From NCBI GenBank assembly GCA_029216955.1, contig JANAVB010016199.1, positions 13,420,489-13,484,488 of the forward strand: a stretch of 64,000 nt of DNA, given 5' to 3'. Every line of letters starts with the position of its first letter. The stretch's first letter is position 1. The translations under genes and the position numbers were made by a program. The stretch is from Iris pallida (taxonomy: Eukaryota; Streptophyta; Magnoliopsida; Asparagales; Iridaceae). Positions 1 through 12,000 of the stretch are shown piece after piece. The notes beneath the pieces are model-generated. The model did not search any database. It saw nothing but the letters and a program-made list of their open reading frames with translations, and had not been told where the DNA came from.

Positions 1-1946
1 CGTCATCTCTACCAACTCCTTGGGTGCCAGACGATATACTCGAGATAAAATAGGCTCAGCTCCGGGAATAAGCTCCATAGAAAACTCAATATCTCGGTCA
101 GGTGGTAGTCCTGGCAACTCCTCGGGGAATACATCCTCGAACTCGGTGATAATAGGGTGCTGAGGGGTGTCATGTATCATCATATGAGTTCCCGATGTGG
201 GTGCCTCACAACTATCTCCGTCTTCTTTGGTGAACTCAAACTCTGCCGCATTCGGTGGTCTAAAGATAATACTGCTCCTATGGCAGTCTATGAGAGCAAA
301 ATGCTGGCTCAACCAGTCCATTCCAAGAACCACATCAAATGTCGGCATAGGAAATACAAGAAGTCGTGCCACCATCTCTCTACCATTTATCACTACAGGA
401 CAAAGTCTACAAACACCACTAACAGGTACAACTCCTCCTCCAGTGAGGATTTTAACATTCTTAACTAAGGGTGTGATGGAATGCTGTGTCTAGTGGCAAA
501 ACTAGTGGCTATAAATGAATGTGTGGCTCCAATATCAAATAATATAATAGGAGGAAAAGATGCTACTAAAACCATACCTGCTATGACCTCTGTCTCTGTC
601 TCTACATTCTCAACAGCTAGAGAGAATGCCTTTCCTTGGTTCTGTCCTGGGCCTTGAGCTCTGGCCTTGTTGTACTGTGCTGTCTGTGGGGGTAATGGTG
701 GACGAGGTGCTGGGGCTGTGGGCCTCTGGGACTGATGTGCCTGAACTAGAGCCTGCTGCTCAGGACAATCTCTGGCCAAGTGCTGTCCTGATCCACATCT
801 CATACATAAGCCCAAACGAAGTCGACAATCATCTCTAATATGCCCCTGCTTCCCGCAAAAGTTACAGGTGGGCTTCTGATAAGGTGTGTGCCTCTGCTGG
901 TAATATCCTGTAGTCCTCCTGATAGGTCCACTCTGAGTAGCTCGGGCTGGTGTAGCTGCTGGGGTATGGCGCCTCGATGTCTGCTGCTGTTCTTTGCAAA
1001 GAATCTCCTGAGCACGAGCTTCTTCCAAGACAGCCGAATGGGAGACTCGAGACTGAGTAGTCGTATAGGACTTGAACTCTGGTGCAAGCCCCTAGTGAAA
1101 TCTCCTCGCCTTCTCTAACTCTGTCGGAATCAATCCCGCACCAAATCGACTCAGACGATTGAACTCTGAGTCATACTCATCAATTGTCATATTCCCTTGC
1201 TTCAGATGGAGGAGCTGATCGTAGAGACCATCTCGAACATGAATAGGGAAGAATCTCTCATAAAATACATCATAGAACTGCTTTCAAGTGATCCCAGTGC
1301 CTAATCGTCTCTCTTCTGCCTTCCACCAGTGGTGAGCATTGTCTTCTAACAGTAAGTCCACTGCTGTCATCCAATCTCGAGCTGGCAACTGGGATGCCTT
1401 CAGTAGCTTCTCGGTACTAATAAGCCACTGTGATACCTCTAATGGCTTCTCCGTCCCTCTAAAGGCCTTGGGGTTCATATCTGTGAAATTCATGATAGAG
1501 CCTTCATAGGGATGCAGAGCCGGTGCTGGTGCTGGTACTGGAGGTGGTGGTGGAGGTCTAGCCATGGATGCCATCATCGTCTGTCTCATCAGCTCAGTCT
1601 ACTGCCACTGAGCCTACATCATGGCGTACATAAACTGAGTAGTAGGGCTCCCATCTGTCGGGGGTGGAGGCATCTGGGGCCCCGACTGTGGGGGAAACTG
1701 CTGAGGGAATGGTGGTGGAGGAGGCAGTGGTATATTCCCTCCCAGTGGCATGGTAGTAGTCTGTCCAGCCTGGCTGCCTGGGGGTGCTGCGATATCCGGG
1801 TACTCCGTCGTCGGTGTCGTAGTAGGCTGCGACAGTCCTGGCTGGTAGGGTGTCGCTGGAGTCATGGGAGGATTCTGTCCCTCCGAAGTAGTCTCTTCAC
1901 CAGATGTGAGTGCCAAAGCAGAAGTGCATCCGCTTCGTAGATTCAT
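1..1946 (-). pseudogene. gypsy gag-pol pseudogene (gag, zinc knuckles, protease, start of RT)
   Basis: The gag reading frame starts at the ATG at 1946 (MNLRSG) and can be followed in one frame to about 490. It is interrupted by four nonsense codons: TAG 1614-1616, TAG 1599-1601, TGA 1284-1286 (where a Trp codon is expected) and TAG 1092-1094. A proline-rich N-terminus precedes the retrotransposon gag core (1284-1589 and 1095-1283). Two CX2CX4HX4C knuckles follow (CNFCGKQGHIRDDC and CMRCGSGQHLARDC, about 800-870). The protease motif reads DIGATHSFI, where DSGATHSFI is normal, so the residue after the catalytic Asp is changed. A single-base frameshift near 480-500 moves the frame. Beyond it, 1-464 encodes the protease end (VVLGMDWLSQH) and the RT entry region (FPEELPGLPPDR). 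All four stops fit C-to-T decay of CAG or TGG codons. It is a dead copy. Confidence 0.9.
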
Positions 1947-2121
1947 ACTGTTGGCACGATGAAGATAAGTTGATATTAGGAAAGATTAGATATGGGATAA
2001 TTCAAATAATCAAGGAAGTTTCAAAAAGATTGGAAGTCAAGAGATAGTAGTAGTTCTAGATGAGATATTCCTATTCCTATATGCAGGATTGTTGGGCACA
2101 GTCATGTAACCCAACAATATT

Positions 2122-2141
2122 AGATCGACCTGCATGGGCCA
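2122..2141 (-). promoter_or_regulatory. Conserved leader block downstream of LTR, candidate primer-binding site
   Basis: Minus strand, 11 bases after the LTR end: tggtggcccatgcaggtcga. The same block, with at most two changes, follows the LTRs of elements 2 and 3. It starts with TGG, as a tRNA primer site must, but it is not the common initiator-Met site TGGTATCAGAGC. I could not assign a tRNA. Confidence 0.55.
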
Positions 2142-2491
2142 CCACAAAAACATGTAACGCCCCAGTCCCAAAATACATAGGACCAAGTACGTGAACATGC
2201 CAGCTGTACATATACGAAGAATACTCCAATATATAGAATCCTTGCATATGCACATAAGCTATAAATAAATAATCACAGGCCAGAATAACATATCTAATCT
2301 CATCACAGCTCCACATAGAAGATAATGAAGTCCAAATAAATAAATATGAGTATCAAAAGATAGCCGGGTAAACATACTCACTCCAAACAGCTATGAAAAT
2401 TAGTCTCACAAGATCGGAGTCCGACCTCCGTAAAATAGAAAGAAAAAGAGGTGTAAAATAATGTCTACAACTGTCTCAGATAAGAAATAGA

Positions 2492-2596
2492 CTAGAAATC
2501 ATAAGGCACTGCCTCATCATCAATGTAAGATAGCTCCAAAGCCGCTCCATACTCCTGTGGAAAATCGTCTAAACCTGGAGAGATAACCAGGTCCTC
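2492..2596 (-). other. Short acidic reading frame in LTR 1 (EDLVISPGLDDF... to stop)
   Basis: This is the end of a 132-codon minus-strand ORF (ATG at 2890). It contains EDLVISPGLDD and EYGAALEL before a stop at 2492-2494. Related peptides occur at the equivalent place in the LTRs of element 2 (EDEVEVGLDTYYGAALDD) and element 3 (EDLVISPG). Whether it is translated is unknown. It could instead be an RNA-level signal. Confidence 0.4.
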
Positions 2597-4556
2597 AGGG
2601 GACATAGCAAGATACAAGAAAACACTATGCCATATAAACTGTGATAATATAATAAGAGAAAAAGGTATGCATGCAATCGGGTTCCTGACCATTCTACTGT
2701 GAACATGCAGTTGAGATACATTCCTTCGACGCATGAGCCCTGGCTGAATATATGATCCGGTATAGTCCCCTCTTGGGCACCAGTGACCAAGAGCATGTCG
2801 TTGAAAAATGACAGTGGCCAACCTGAGAGGCTCATACCCGTATCTCCAGCGGAGCTTCCGGGTTACAAGAGAAGTGCAATCGAAGCCCATACGTCAGGTA
2901 ATGTTCTCCCCACCCAATGCCCAGTATCATCATCTCCATGACTGACATGTACCTCTAATAACCGCCAAGTCTTCTAACATGCAATTCTATTGGCAGTTAC
3001 CCCTATCCGTCGCACGCTCCATACGTATCGGTGGCCAGCCGACTACGCGGAAACGTGTCCTATATGTGACTCACATCACATGATACAACAAGTGTCAAGG
3101 CCGTATGAGATATACCAATACCTCAACATCAATGGGTGGTCAATAAGCTAAGTCAATGCAAGAGAATAAATAAAACAAGGTAACGACCGATAGAGTCGCT
3201 TGCACCCAAGTGTGACTTGGACGCACAGTTTAAATGACACGAAATAAAATGCTAAAAATAACAACTAAAAATAAGAATATAATAATCACAGAGTAAGGTG
3301 GCAAGGTATCTTGCCTGGTGGTGCAAAGTGGCAAGTCCAAGAGTAGCAAGTGTCAGCACCAAAACTCACAAATCTCAGATGACTCCAAACGCTGAAACAA
3401 ACATCAAAAATGATCTCGGTGAAGAAGATATACCTAGGAAACGCCTGTCCAAAAGTCAAATTCTGGAACAGGTGCAAAATCGTAATTTCGGGTCAAAACG
3501 ATGTCCGCCGTTGGACTCGCTTTGCACCAAAACGTGTGCCAAAGTCTACGGTCTCTAAAATCGTCAAACTACATGTCTACGGTTTCAGTTTGAGGAGAGG
3601 AACTCAATGGTATGTCCAGTTTTGGATTCCGAGGAACCGTGTACAAAATCGCCCGTTTGAGTGGGTCGCGGGCCCGCCAAAATTGGGTTCCGATTCGACC
3701 TTCTCAGATTCGAACCAAACTTGGCATGCAGGACCAGAATTTTGATCTGGACCTGTTGGCGCAATTTTTGTCTCGATCCGACGACTGTACACGAAGTTAT
3801 GGTCAAATTTGCAAAATGCCAATACGGGGTATCTCGACGGATACGAGTTGATTTCGTCGTGCACACGCAACGAAATCGAGTCCCGCCAGTTCCCACACGT
3901 CGGTAACATCTATACGCGCCTTTCGATGCATATAGTGCACGACCACGTCGCCCGGTTTGTCGGGGCGTACGTCGTATCGGAGAAAATTCTAAAATTTTAT
4001 ATAAATTAACACAGGTTTTTCTCCAACTTCAACACTGATTTAATACTCGCATAGAAAACGAAATTCAGATCTACAAAATGCGTTTTAATCGTGGTTATGT
4101 CGTCTTCACACCTGTTCAGTTAGTTTTGAAAACTGTCGAGGGATCGCCAAGAATTTGGCTTCCAAATATGGGTTTGGGACTGCCCTGAAACTGTTCTGTT
4201 TCGACAGTTTTTCGGGAAGTTTGGGTTTGAATATCGAGCGATATATGGGGTTTCGCTCGATTCTACCAAAAAGGGTTTTGAGAGGGTTATGTCTACAACG
4301 CACAGCATTCGATAGATCGAACTTTCGTCGAACAGATTGAAAGAAATCGGAATTGGAAGATGGGTACCTAAGTTTTTCAAAATCAGAGTATTCTCTGATT
4401 TCTGTCGACTTCCGAGCGGTTGGACGGCGAACCGGACGTCGGCGACGGTGGGCAGGAGATCAACGGTGAGCGCGGGGTGTGGGGGAAGGTTGGCGGCCTT
4501 GGGGTCGAGAGGTTTTGATTATGAGAGGGGTTAGGGTTTTATTTAGATGAGCGGAT

Positions 4557-4572
4557 GCAGTATATATACTGC
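4557..4572. repeat. Perfect 16-bp palindrome in LTR 1
   Basis: gcagtatatatactgc reads the same on both strands. It lies within the LTR next to several cagctgagctg-type palindromic words (4678-4745). It could mark the U3 TATA region, but that is inference. Confidence 0.6.
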
Positions 4573-4867
4573 CGCCACTCTTCTTCCGAATAGGAATAGG
4601 CCAAGGCTCGGGTTCCTACTCTTAGCAGCATTTGCTGCTATGCCAATACGGGGTGTGGGGTCGGTTAATTCCCAATAGCAGCTGAGCTGCTTCGATGCTA
4701 AAGGAGTGGGGCCGGGTGCCATGCATTAGCAGCTGAGCTGCTATATTAGGTAGGGTATCAAGGAATGGTGGGGTCGAGTCCCACTGCAGCTGCTGCTGCG
4801 GTTGGTGGGGCTCGGCCACCACTGAAGAATTTTTTTTTTTAACAAACTAACAATAAATATAAATATA

Positions 4868-4868
4868 G

Positions 4869-4941
<73 letters not shown>
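4868..4941. repeat. (TA)n microsatellite
   Basis: An almost pure run of alternating T and A, about 74 bp with one interruption (tacat), inside the LTR of element 1. Confidence 0.95.
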
Positions 4942-4942
<1 letters not shown>

Positions 4943-5171
4943 CTATATACATCTAAATAAAAATCTAAAAATCCTATAAATTATTAATACGTAACAAAAT
5001 AGTTTTTAATAATTGAAAACTATATTAATAACAATTAAAAATATCTAGCACAATCATACATTTACTATATATCTATAGTTACGAATATACCAATTACCAC
5101 ATTAATTCCTAATGATATCGAAAAATAATTTTTAAAACACTAAAATATTTAGAAAATATTGGGGGTTTACA

Positions 5172-5272
5172 AGCTGGGTGGGGAAATATCTTAGTAGACA
5201 TGTGAACTACCCAGAAATATCTCCAAAATGTCTATTCTTGACTGATAGCAGCTACACACGACACGTGCAAGG
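5172..5272. other. Spacer between element 1 and element 2
   Basis: About 100 bp between the outer LTR end of element 1 and the first base of element 2's LTR. It contains no recognisable motif and is probably the pre-insertion flanking sequence. Confidence 0.4.
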
Positions 5273-8200
5273 TGTAACACCCAGTTTTTCAGAAGAGGAT
5301 AATTTTAAAATTTTGTAATTATAATTATTATTTAATGGTATTTATTTTATGTTATGATTTTTAGTGATTTTTAATTATTTTTAAACTATTTAAACTCACG
5401 ACTTATGATTTGGTGCCTTGCTAGTGTTCATTTCCAGACTGAGGGGTATTTTAGTCATTTTTGTAATTTTAAGAATTATTTGGGATTATTAATTATTATT
5501 TAAATTTATTAGTATTAATTCGAATTTATGGGAATTTTTAGAATTTATTTTGGGTTTATTTGGACTAGTTTGATTTTTGGCTAGTTTTGACCCATGTAGA
5601 CCAACCTAGGAACTAACCATGGTTAGTTGGGCTTGGTTAGGTCAAGTGACCCTAGTCTAACCTAGTGTGACTCAAGTTAGTGGTTAGTGATTCATAGAAC
5701 TAGAATTAGAAATTTAGAAATCATTTGATTTGGTGAATGGCTTGTGGTTTCACAAGTCATTATGTGACTTAGCTAGATTGGACTCAAACCTAGCTCAAAC
5801 CTAACCCAAAGCCAAGTGGTCAGCCATCCCTAGCGAACCTAGGGATTCCCCCATTATAAATATCCTCCTAGTTTTTAGGGCTAGCCTCTTTTAGGGTTCT
5901 AGCAAATTTCTAAGGAAGGAGGTGAGTTCCATCTTTCAAAAATCATAAGAAATCCATTTCAAACCCTTTTTCCTTCAAACCAATTCCTTTAGGACCTAAT
6001 TTTCTCCCTCTTGCTGCTGGTATATTTTATTTGTAGGGAAATAACAATTTGTGGAGCTTGGAGGCTTGAGGAGTTTCTTCCATTTGAGGACTTTTCTATT
6101 CATTGTGCACCAATAGGTAACTTCCCCATTTCTCAATGGATTTCCATTTTGTCTTCACCAATAGGAAGCCCTAAGGGTCCCCCTAAGGTCTGGATAGGTT
6201 TCGTGTCCTGTGTCATTGGATTCGTGTCCGTTCAGGACACGTATCAGTCCCGTATGCAATGTGTTTGATGAAATGCCAATGAGGAGTTGTGTTTATTATT
6301 TTCGAATAATTTTTGAATAGGAAACTATGTTTTGATGTGACTTATATGTTTATGCTCGACTGAGGTGTTATTCGCGTCGTGTCGTGTCACTTTGGACATG
6401 GGTACATGCGGGATGCATTGCACGCGCGCACAGTGTCACTTTCCCTGCTACTCGGGGTCAATTTTGCGCTGTACACGTCACGTGGACGCGTATAAATTGA
6501 CATGTGGGTGCAGGCTGTATCTGACACGAGACTCCTAAAGTTTTGTGGGTCTTCGTGTCATGTCGGACACGGACTAGTGTGTGCACGGGGCGTGCACTGT
6601 GCGTGTACAGTCTATTATTTTTTATTCACTGTTTATTCCCATTTTAAATGGTTTAATTCATGTTTTAAATGCTAATTAGATCCTATACATGTCTAATGAT
6701 CTCTGGTAGATTGATTTACCTATTAGTTTAGGTTTTGTTATGTGAAATTTTGGATTCGAACATATGCATTCTACTGTTATTGGTTGATACAATGTGTTCC
6801 AGTTTTCCTATTGTTAATCCATTTTTTTTTATCCATTAACTGATGTTTAACTGCCAAATGAACCTCACATAATTTTTAGTCCTTTATCAAATTGATTTAT
6901 ACATTAGGTTGGTTTTGGATTCGTATATGAGCACATGGACAGTAAATTGCATTGACTGATACCTGATACCTCAAATTTCTGAGTTTTAAATCCCATTTTT
7001 ATTAATGTTTTCAGGTGTCAATGATCCCCACAAAATTTAGTTTCATGTTTTAATTCATGATTACATTCGATTTTAGACTTTGGTTATGATTTGGAGATTT
7101 GAATATGGGATTTGGCTTGGTTGTTTTCTTTCACTGTCATGAAGTTATAAAACCTAAGATTAGTTTCCTTTTTCCCTGTAAACTGAGACTTGATGTGTAC
7201 AAACCTGGGATTGAGTACATTACTGCATTCCTGTATTCCTGCATACATATTCCTGCATACATATTGCCACTAATATCCTGTCACTTGAGTTGAAACCTGG
7301 GTTCAATTCTGAAATCCTGGGGTTTCCTACCATTCACTGAATGTTACTGTCATTTGGTTATTATGTAATTCATGAGTTGGAGGAACTATTTTAGTAGGTT
7401 TTAATTGATGTTGTGAGTAGCATGGACTGTCCAGTTGAGAGTTCATCTGAGTCTGTGTTGTTGATAGAAATCTGGAGTATGGGGTCATGTTGCAAGTATG
7501 TACACTATTTGATTTGGGTTCCTAAGTTCAAATTAAAACCTGAGAATTCTCAGTGTCCTCTTTCCCCTTTTGACTGAAAACTAACCTTCATTACATTGAG
7601 AGCAAATCTGAAATTTGATTTTATGTTGACTAGCCTGTCACCTAGCTGGTTTGACACTTTAAGTTTACACACAAGTTTCAGCCCTTCACCCAACACTGTC
7701 ACTTTGTAACAGTCACTCACACACTCATGTTGCACGCACACATGCTCTCTCACACATACATATACACTTTTGCACTTGAATGCCCTCTCTATATTGTATA
7801 TACTTTTAGGTATTATCATATATGGTCATGTAGTGTATACCCATTAGCCTATGGGTTGTCTTCTAAGCTAATTCCCTAGTACACATATGTGTGTATCATA
7901 TATATGTATATATATATATATATATATATTTCTCTTGTAGATGTGTGATTGCATATAAATATCATTATGTAGGCCTATGGATATACTAGCCTATATGTAT
8001 ATATGGATATTCATATACCTTCATATGTGATATGGTATGGGTATATATGTGCTTTTGGCCTATGGTATGTCTATTAGACTAGTTAAGCCTAGTTAGACTT
8101 GTTAGACCTAGGTTTGACTTCTTGGTTGACCAGGGTTGACCAAGAGTTGACTTTGACCTAGTTAGACCTAGACTCATGTAGAATACCTAGCAGAGCTTCA

Positions 8201-9454
8201 TTTTATCATTTTAGACTTGTTGTGACTTGTGCTGTTCTGTTTAGGAGCCAGACACCACTCCTTGGACAGTACGATTCATATCGGACACTCAGATACAGGC
8301 GAGTACATTCTCTGATCATTTCATATCCTGCTTATAATTATTTCCTGCAGTAGATTACTTTACTTGTACTGGCACGTTGGTCACACGGATTGGTACTATA
8401 TGGATCCCTTTTTGAGATGTTATCCTTAGGGAGCATCGGGTACTCTATGTTCTGTGCGTTTCACCTACATAGCGTATCACTATGCTTCGTTGATTCTTCG
8501 ATCACTTGTGACATATACTCTTATGATCACAGAGTCTTCCTAGAATCCTTATCCCATTTATGGGACTACTATGTATCACCTTCGGGGTCTACCACCTTCG
8601 GGGTCTGTTACATAGCATCATATAACATAACCTGGCTGGATCCTTGTGTATTGATTGGAGGTACGGGGGAGTATAAATAGACATGTGAATAATACACCAG
8701 TAGTGTAGCATCAGAATCATTCCATAGTGTAGCATCAGAATCATCCCAGGCCATTTACATGTTCATATTGTACTCTGACTCACTAGCCACATGTTAGCTC
8801 TCTATTTATATTAGATATTTCTATTACAGCTTTCTCTCTCTGTTTACATACTGCACTTCTTTCAGTACTTGTATCTTACTTTACTGCATGTTCATATTTT
8901 CTAACCTGCTATGAATTGTTGAAATGTACTGTGCTCGCTCCTGTCCTGACTGGACCTGTTGAAAATATTACAGAGGACGAGGTGGAGGTTGGCCTGGACA
9001 CCTACTACGGGGCAGCCCTAGATGACACCTGTGAGCTGGACTCCCAGGAGGACCCAGCTCTAGCTGAGGAGATCACCCCGACTGCCTAGACTAGACTAGT
9101 TAGGCTTATCTTACTTTTGCAGTCTTGAGACATGTCCTAGTTAGACTTTTGGAGTTATGAGTTGTATATATTCTTGTATCTGAGACCTTGTTCTGTTGGA
9201 TATTGCTGGGATTATCTTAGTCTACTTTTATCTATTTCATTTCCTTGAGTTCTATTTCATATCGTGCTATCTCTTCCTTAGTTGTGATTGAGTTTACTAT
9301 TGCTATTGTCACCCCTATTTCGGGGAGTATAAACTGTTTAGATAGATATTGTTAGATGTATGTTGACCTAGGACAGCGTTCTACCACCGACACTGCGGCG
9401 TAGGCTGGGCGTTGTTACGTTCTCGTACCCTCACAGTGGGTGCGGGTCGTGACA
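5273..9454 (+). repeat. LTR A of element 2 (4182 bp)
   Basis: It starts TGTAACACCCAGTTTTTC and ends GGGTCGTGACA. It aligns along its whole length to 21265-25443, differing only by scattered substitutions and a few small indels, for example a longer TA run at about 7907-7929. It includes an AC-rich patch (7712-7760) and a duplicated 23-bp word (agtgtagcatcagaatcat) near 8701-8746. Apparent ORFs of 60-96 codons in it recur in LTR B simply because the LTRs are copies. Confidence 0.92.
8973..9089 (+). other. Short acidic reading frame in LTR A (GLDTYYGAALDD..., 38 codons to TAG)
   Basis: GC-rich, codon-like sequence inside an AT-rich LTR. It reads EDEVEVGLDTYYGAAL and continues with many D/E residues to a TAG at 9087-9089. 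The frame is open upstream for over 80 bases but has no ATG. A plausible splice acceptor (tattacag) ends just before it, so it could be an exon. LTR B carries the same frame at 24962-25078 with V to E and V to A changes. Confidence 0.4.
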
Positions 9455-9463
9455 CGTTTTTAG

Positions 9464-9483
9464 TGGTGGCCCATGCAGGTCGA
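9464..9483 (+). promoter_or_regulatory. Conserved leader block, candidate primer-binding site, copy A
   Basis: tggtggcccatgcaggtcga, nine bases after the LTR A end. It is identical to the block of element 1. A second copy follows LTR B at about 25453-25472. Confidence 0.55.
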
Positions 9484-9695
9484 GACTAGAAGTGTAGTGG
9501 TATTCGAATTAGAGTATCACTACAGCCTGCAGTAGGATATAAGACATTAATTTTAAGGTACTCAATCACTTTAGGAAAATTTCTTTTATTGCCATCTAAA
9601 TCCTCTTGTCAGCTGATCCTTTGAATTATAATTGTCCGCCCTTGTTATATCGCTTCCTTCTCAGAAATTGATACTCTTGTTTGTCTATCTTCAGG

Positions 9696-11084
9696 ATGGT
9701 AGAGACTCGATCACAGCGTGCCATTCATGAGGATGCTATAGAGGGGACTGCTACCTCTCAGCCAGCACGGCGAGGCCAGGGGACTGCAGCTCCTGCCACC
9801 TCAGCTCGTGTTGAGACCTCGGCAGTCGCAGCAGGGGACATGCATCCACCGGCTCGGAGACAGGACCCAGATTTTCCAGAGGATCCTTACCAGCAGCCAC
9901 CTCCAGGGACGATAGACGCAGTACAGCTGCTAGCCTTCTTCAGGCAGTACATGGAGGGTCAGCAGGGACAGCAGCAGAGGCAGACGGCAGAGCTCACTCG
10001 AGGCATTGAGCTGGCAGTGACAGCAGTGGAGAGAGTAGCGGCTCAGCCAGCAGCAGTCCAGCAGCCGCACCAGCCACGGGAGAAAGGCATCCAAGACTTC
10101 CAGAAGATACACCCGAGGGACTTTCGCGGGACAGAGGGGATCCTGTATGCCGATGAGTGGATCGAGCATATGGAGGAGATCTTCAGGCTGGCCGAGATTC
10201 CGACAAGGCTCCAGATAGAGGCAGCAGCCAGCATGATGCAGGATCTGGCTCGAACATGGTACCAGACCGACCCGAGGGTCGGCACAGCAGGACAGACTTG
10301 GACAGCATTCAAGAAGCTGTTCAAGGAGAAGTTCTTCCCAGAGGCAGCGCTGGGAGCCCTCGAGACTCAGTTCGAGGCCCTAGTCCAGGGGAGTCAGTCC
10401 GTGGAGGAGTATGCAGGAGAGTTCTGCCGCCTGGACAGATTTGAAGAGGACTTGTCGGAGGCGACGAAGGCCCGGAGGTTCCGGAAGGGCTTGGTAAAGG
10501 AGGTCAAGTCCTACACCAAGAACGCCCGCAGTACTGCATTTGAGGAGATACTGGTGGACGCACTAGCTGCAGAGGATGACCTTGAGCTTAGGCTCAAGAG
10601 AGGGAGAGACCCAGTTGGGGGTAGTAGCAGCAGCGGAGGCCAGGCCAAGAGGCCTCACTTTCAGCACCAGCAGCCGATGCAGTTCTAGCCTCAGCCGATC
10701 CAGCAGAGGCCAGTTCATCATCAGCAGCAGCCGAGGCAGCATCAGCAGGGCCAGAAGCAGGTTACCATTTGTGGCTACTGTAGGAGGTCTGGACATATTA
10801 CCAGTGAGTGCAGGAAGACGCTGGGCCTGTGCCTAGTGTGTGGTTCAGCAGACCACCAGATGAGGGAGTGTCGCATGGGACGAGCAGTCCAGGAAGGAGG
10901 AGTCAGAGCTCCAGCAGGCCAGCAGAGAGTACCAGCATTGCTGACTCAGCAACAGAGGTTCGTACAGCATCAGCAGGAGGCCAGGGGAGGCCAGCAAGGA
11001 CGAGCTTACGCCATGACACTTGAGGATGCTCAGGCAGTAGGAAGGATGCTAGCAGGTTCTGATCTTCTCGATTCCATTCTACCT
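9696..11084 (+). pseudogene. gag of element 2, copy A (one amber codon, split by CACTA insertion)
   Basis: Start chosen at MVETRSQ (9696). An ATG five codons upstream (9681) is also in frame. The first part is Ala/Pro/Gln-rich. The gypsy gag core follows (FRGTEGILYADEWIEHME near 10125-10175, FKEKFFPEA near 10320, YAGEFCRLDRFEEDLS near 10410). After a TAG at 10686-10688, where CAG is likely, the same frame stays open through two CX2CX4HX4C knuckles, CGYCRRSGHITSEC and CLVCGSADHQMREC (about 10775-10875), to AYAMTLEDAQ. At 11084 the CACTA element begins. The reading frame runs only about 20 codons past the insertion site and no protease follows. Gag would package element RNA in particles. Confidence 0.85.
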
Positions 11085-11114
11085 CACTACCAAAATGACC
11101 AACTTTAGCGACGG
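11085..11114 (+). repeat. Left terminal inverted repeat of the CACTA element
   Basis: Pairs with 20750-20779 on the opposite strand over about 30 bp. Shared features are CACTAC, AAAAT, ACTTTA and CGACGG. It is preceded by CCT, which also follows the right end. Confidence 0.9.
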
Positions 11115-11995
11115 CCACATCCGTCGCTCATCCGTCGGTAACATAAATTACCGACGGAATAGCGACGAATATTTGATGAAAATGGCCGTCGGGAAAAACG
11201 TCGTCGCTAAAATTTGTCCGTCGCTAAGCCGTCGGACAAATGATTAACCGACGGACTAGCGACTGATTACCGACGGTTGCCTTTCAATGGTTTAGTGACG
11301 GATTAGCGACATATTCCCGTCGGTTTACATGCCATATAATATTAAAATATCTGTCGCTAAGCCGTCGTAAATAGGTCGGTAAAAGCGTATCAGAGAGGTT
11401 CCTGATACGCAAAATCAGTCGCTATTCCGTCGCCATTCCGTCGTTAACCTCGACGTTATAGCGACGGATTAGCGACGGGTAGGGCGTCGGCCTGGTTCTG
11501 GAAAGCTTCCATATTTCCAGAACCATGTCGACGGATAATGGGTCGCTAAGCCGTCGCTAGTCCGTCGTCATCCTCGACAGATTAGCGACGGATTAGCGAC
11601 CCACTATCCGTCGCTAAGTCTCTGGAAACCTACCATATTTCCAGAACCATGTCGACGGATTTGCCGTCGCTAGGTAGTCGATATTCCGTCGCTAATATTC
11701 CAGTTAGCGACGGAAGTTCCGTCGCTAGTTCGTCGCTAGCTCGTCGCTACCTGCAAATTTATTTCAACCAGTTAGCGACGGATTCGCCGTCGCTAGGTAG
11801 TCGCTAGGTGGTCGCTAACTGCAAAATATTTATATCACCCAGTTAGCGACGGATATTCCGTCGCTCGTCCGTCGGTAACTGCAAATATTTATATAACCCA
11901 GTTAGCGACGGATTTGCCGTCGCTAGTTAGTCGCTCATCGGTCGCTGAAAGATATATCCGTCGCTAGTTAGTCGCTAGTCCGTCGCTAAATGCAA
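11103..11995. repeat. Left subterminal repeat region of CACTA
   Basis: Dozens of short TAGCGACGGA / CCGTCGCTA words in both orientations. In En/Spm elements such repeats bind the TNPA protein and help bring the ends together. Longer units also repeat here, e.g. the attccgtcgctaa words and tttatataacccagtt (about 11760-11900). Confidence 0.88.
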
Positions 11996-12000
11996 CATTA

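Larger units (their letters stand above)
1..5171 (-). mobile_element. Element 1: Ty3/gypsy retrotransposon, 5' part (LTR, leader, gag, start of pol)
   Basis: Read on the minus strand, the order is 5' LTR (5171 to 2153), leader (2152 to 1947), gag with two zinc knuckles, aspartic protease, and the beginning of reverse transcriptase, which is cut by the left window edge. The gag-protease-RT order and the motifs place it in Ty3/gypsy. The LTR has TG...CA ends (TGTAAACCCCC to GGGGCGTTACA on the minus strand). Several nonsense codons and a frameshift make it non-autonomous today. The rest of pol and the 3' LTR lie outside the window, so the target duplication cannot be tested. Confidence 0.88.
2153..5171 (-). 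repeat. 5' LTR of element 1 (about 3.0 kb)
   Basis: On the minus strand it starts TGTAAACCCCC at 5171 and ends GGGGCGTTACA at 2153. Its last 120 bp are clearly related to the end of element 3's LTR (shared words such as attggagta, cagctggcatg and gtattttgggact). It holds a long (TA)n tract at 4868-4941 and a perfect 16-bp palindrome, gcagtatatatactgc, at 4557-4572. The 5171 boundary is inferred from the TG/CA rule, because the partner LTR is outside the window. Confidence 0.75.

Noticed and set aside
6011..8680. ORFs of 85, 64, 89 and 96 codons in LTR A that recur in LTR B
   Set aside because: Their recurrence is explained by LTR duplication, not by selection. Composition is non-coding and no counterpart exists in other LTR families.
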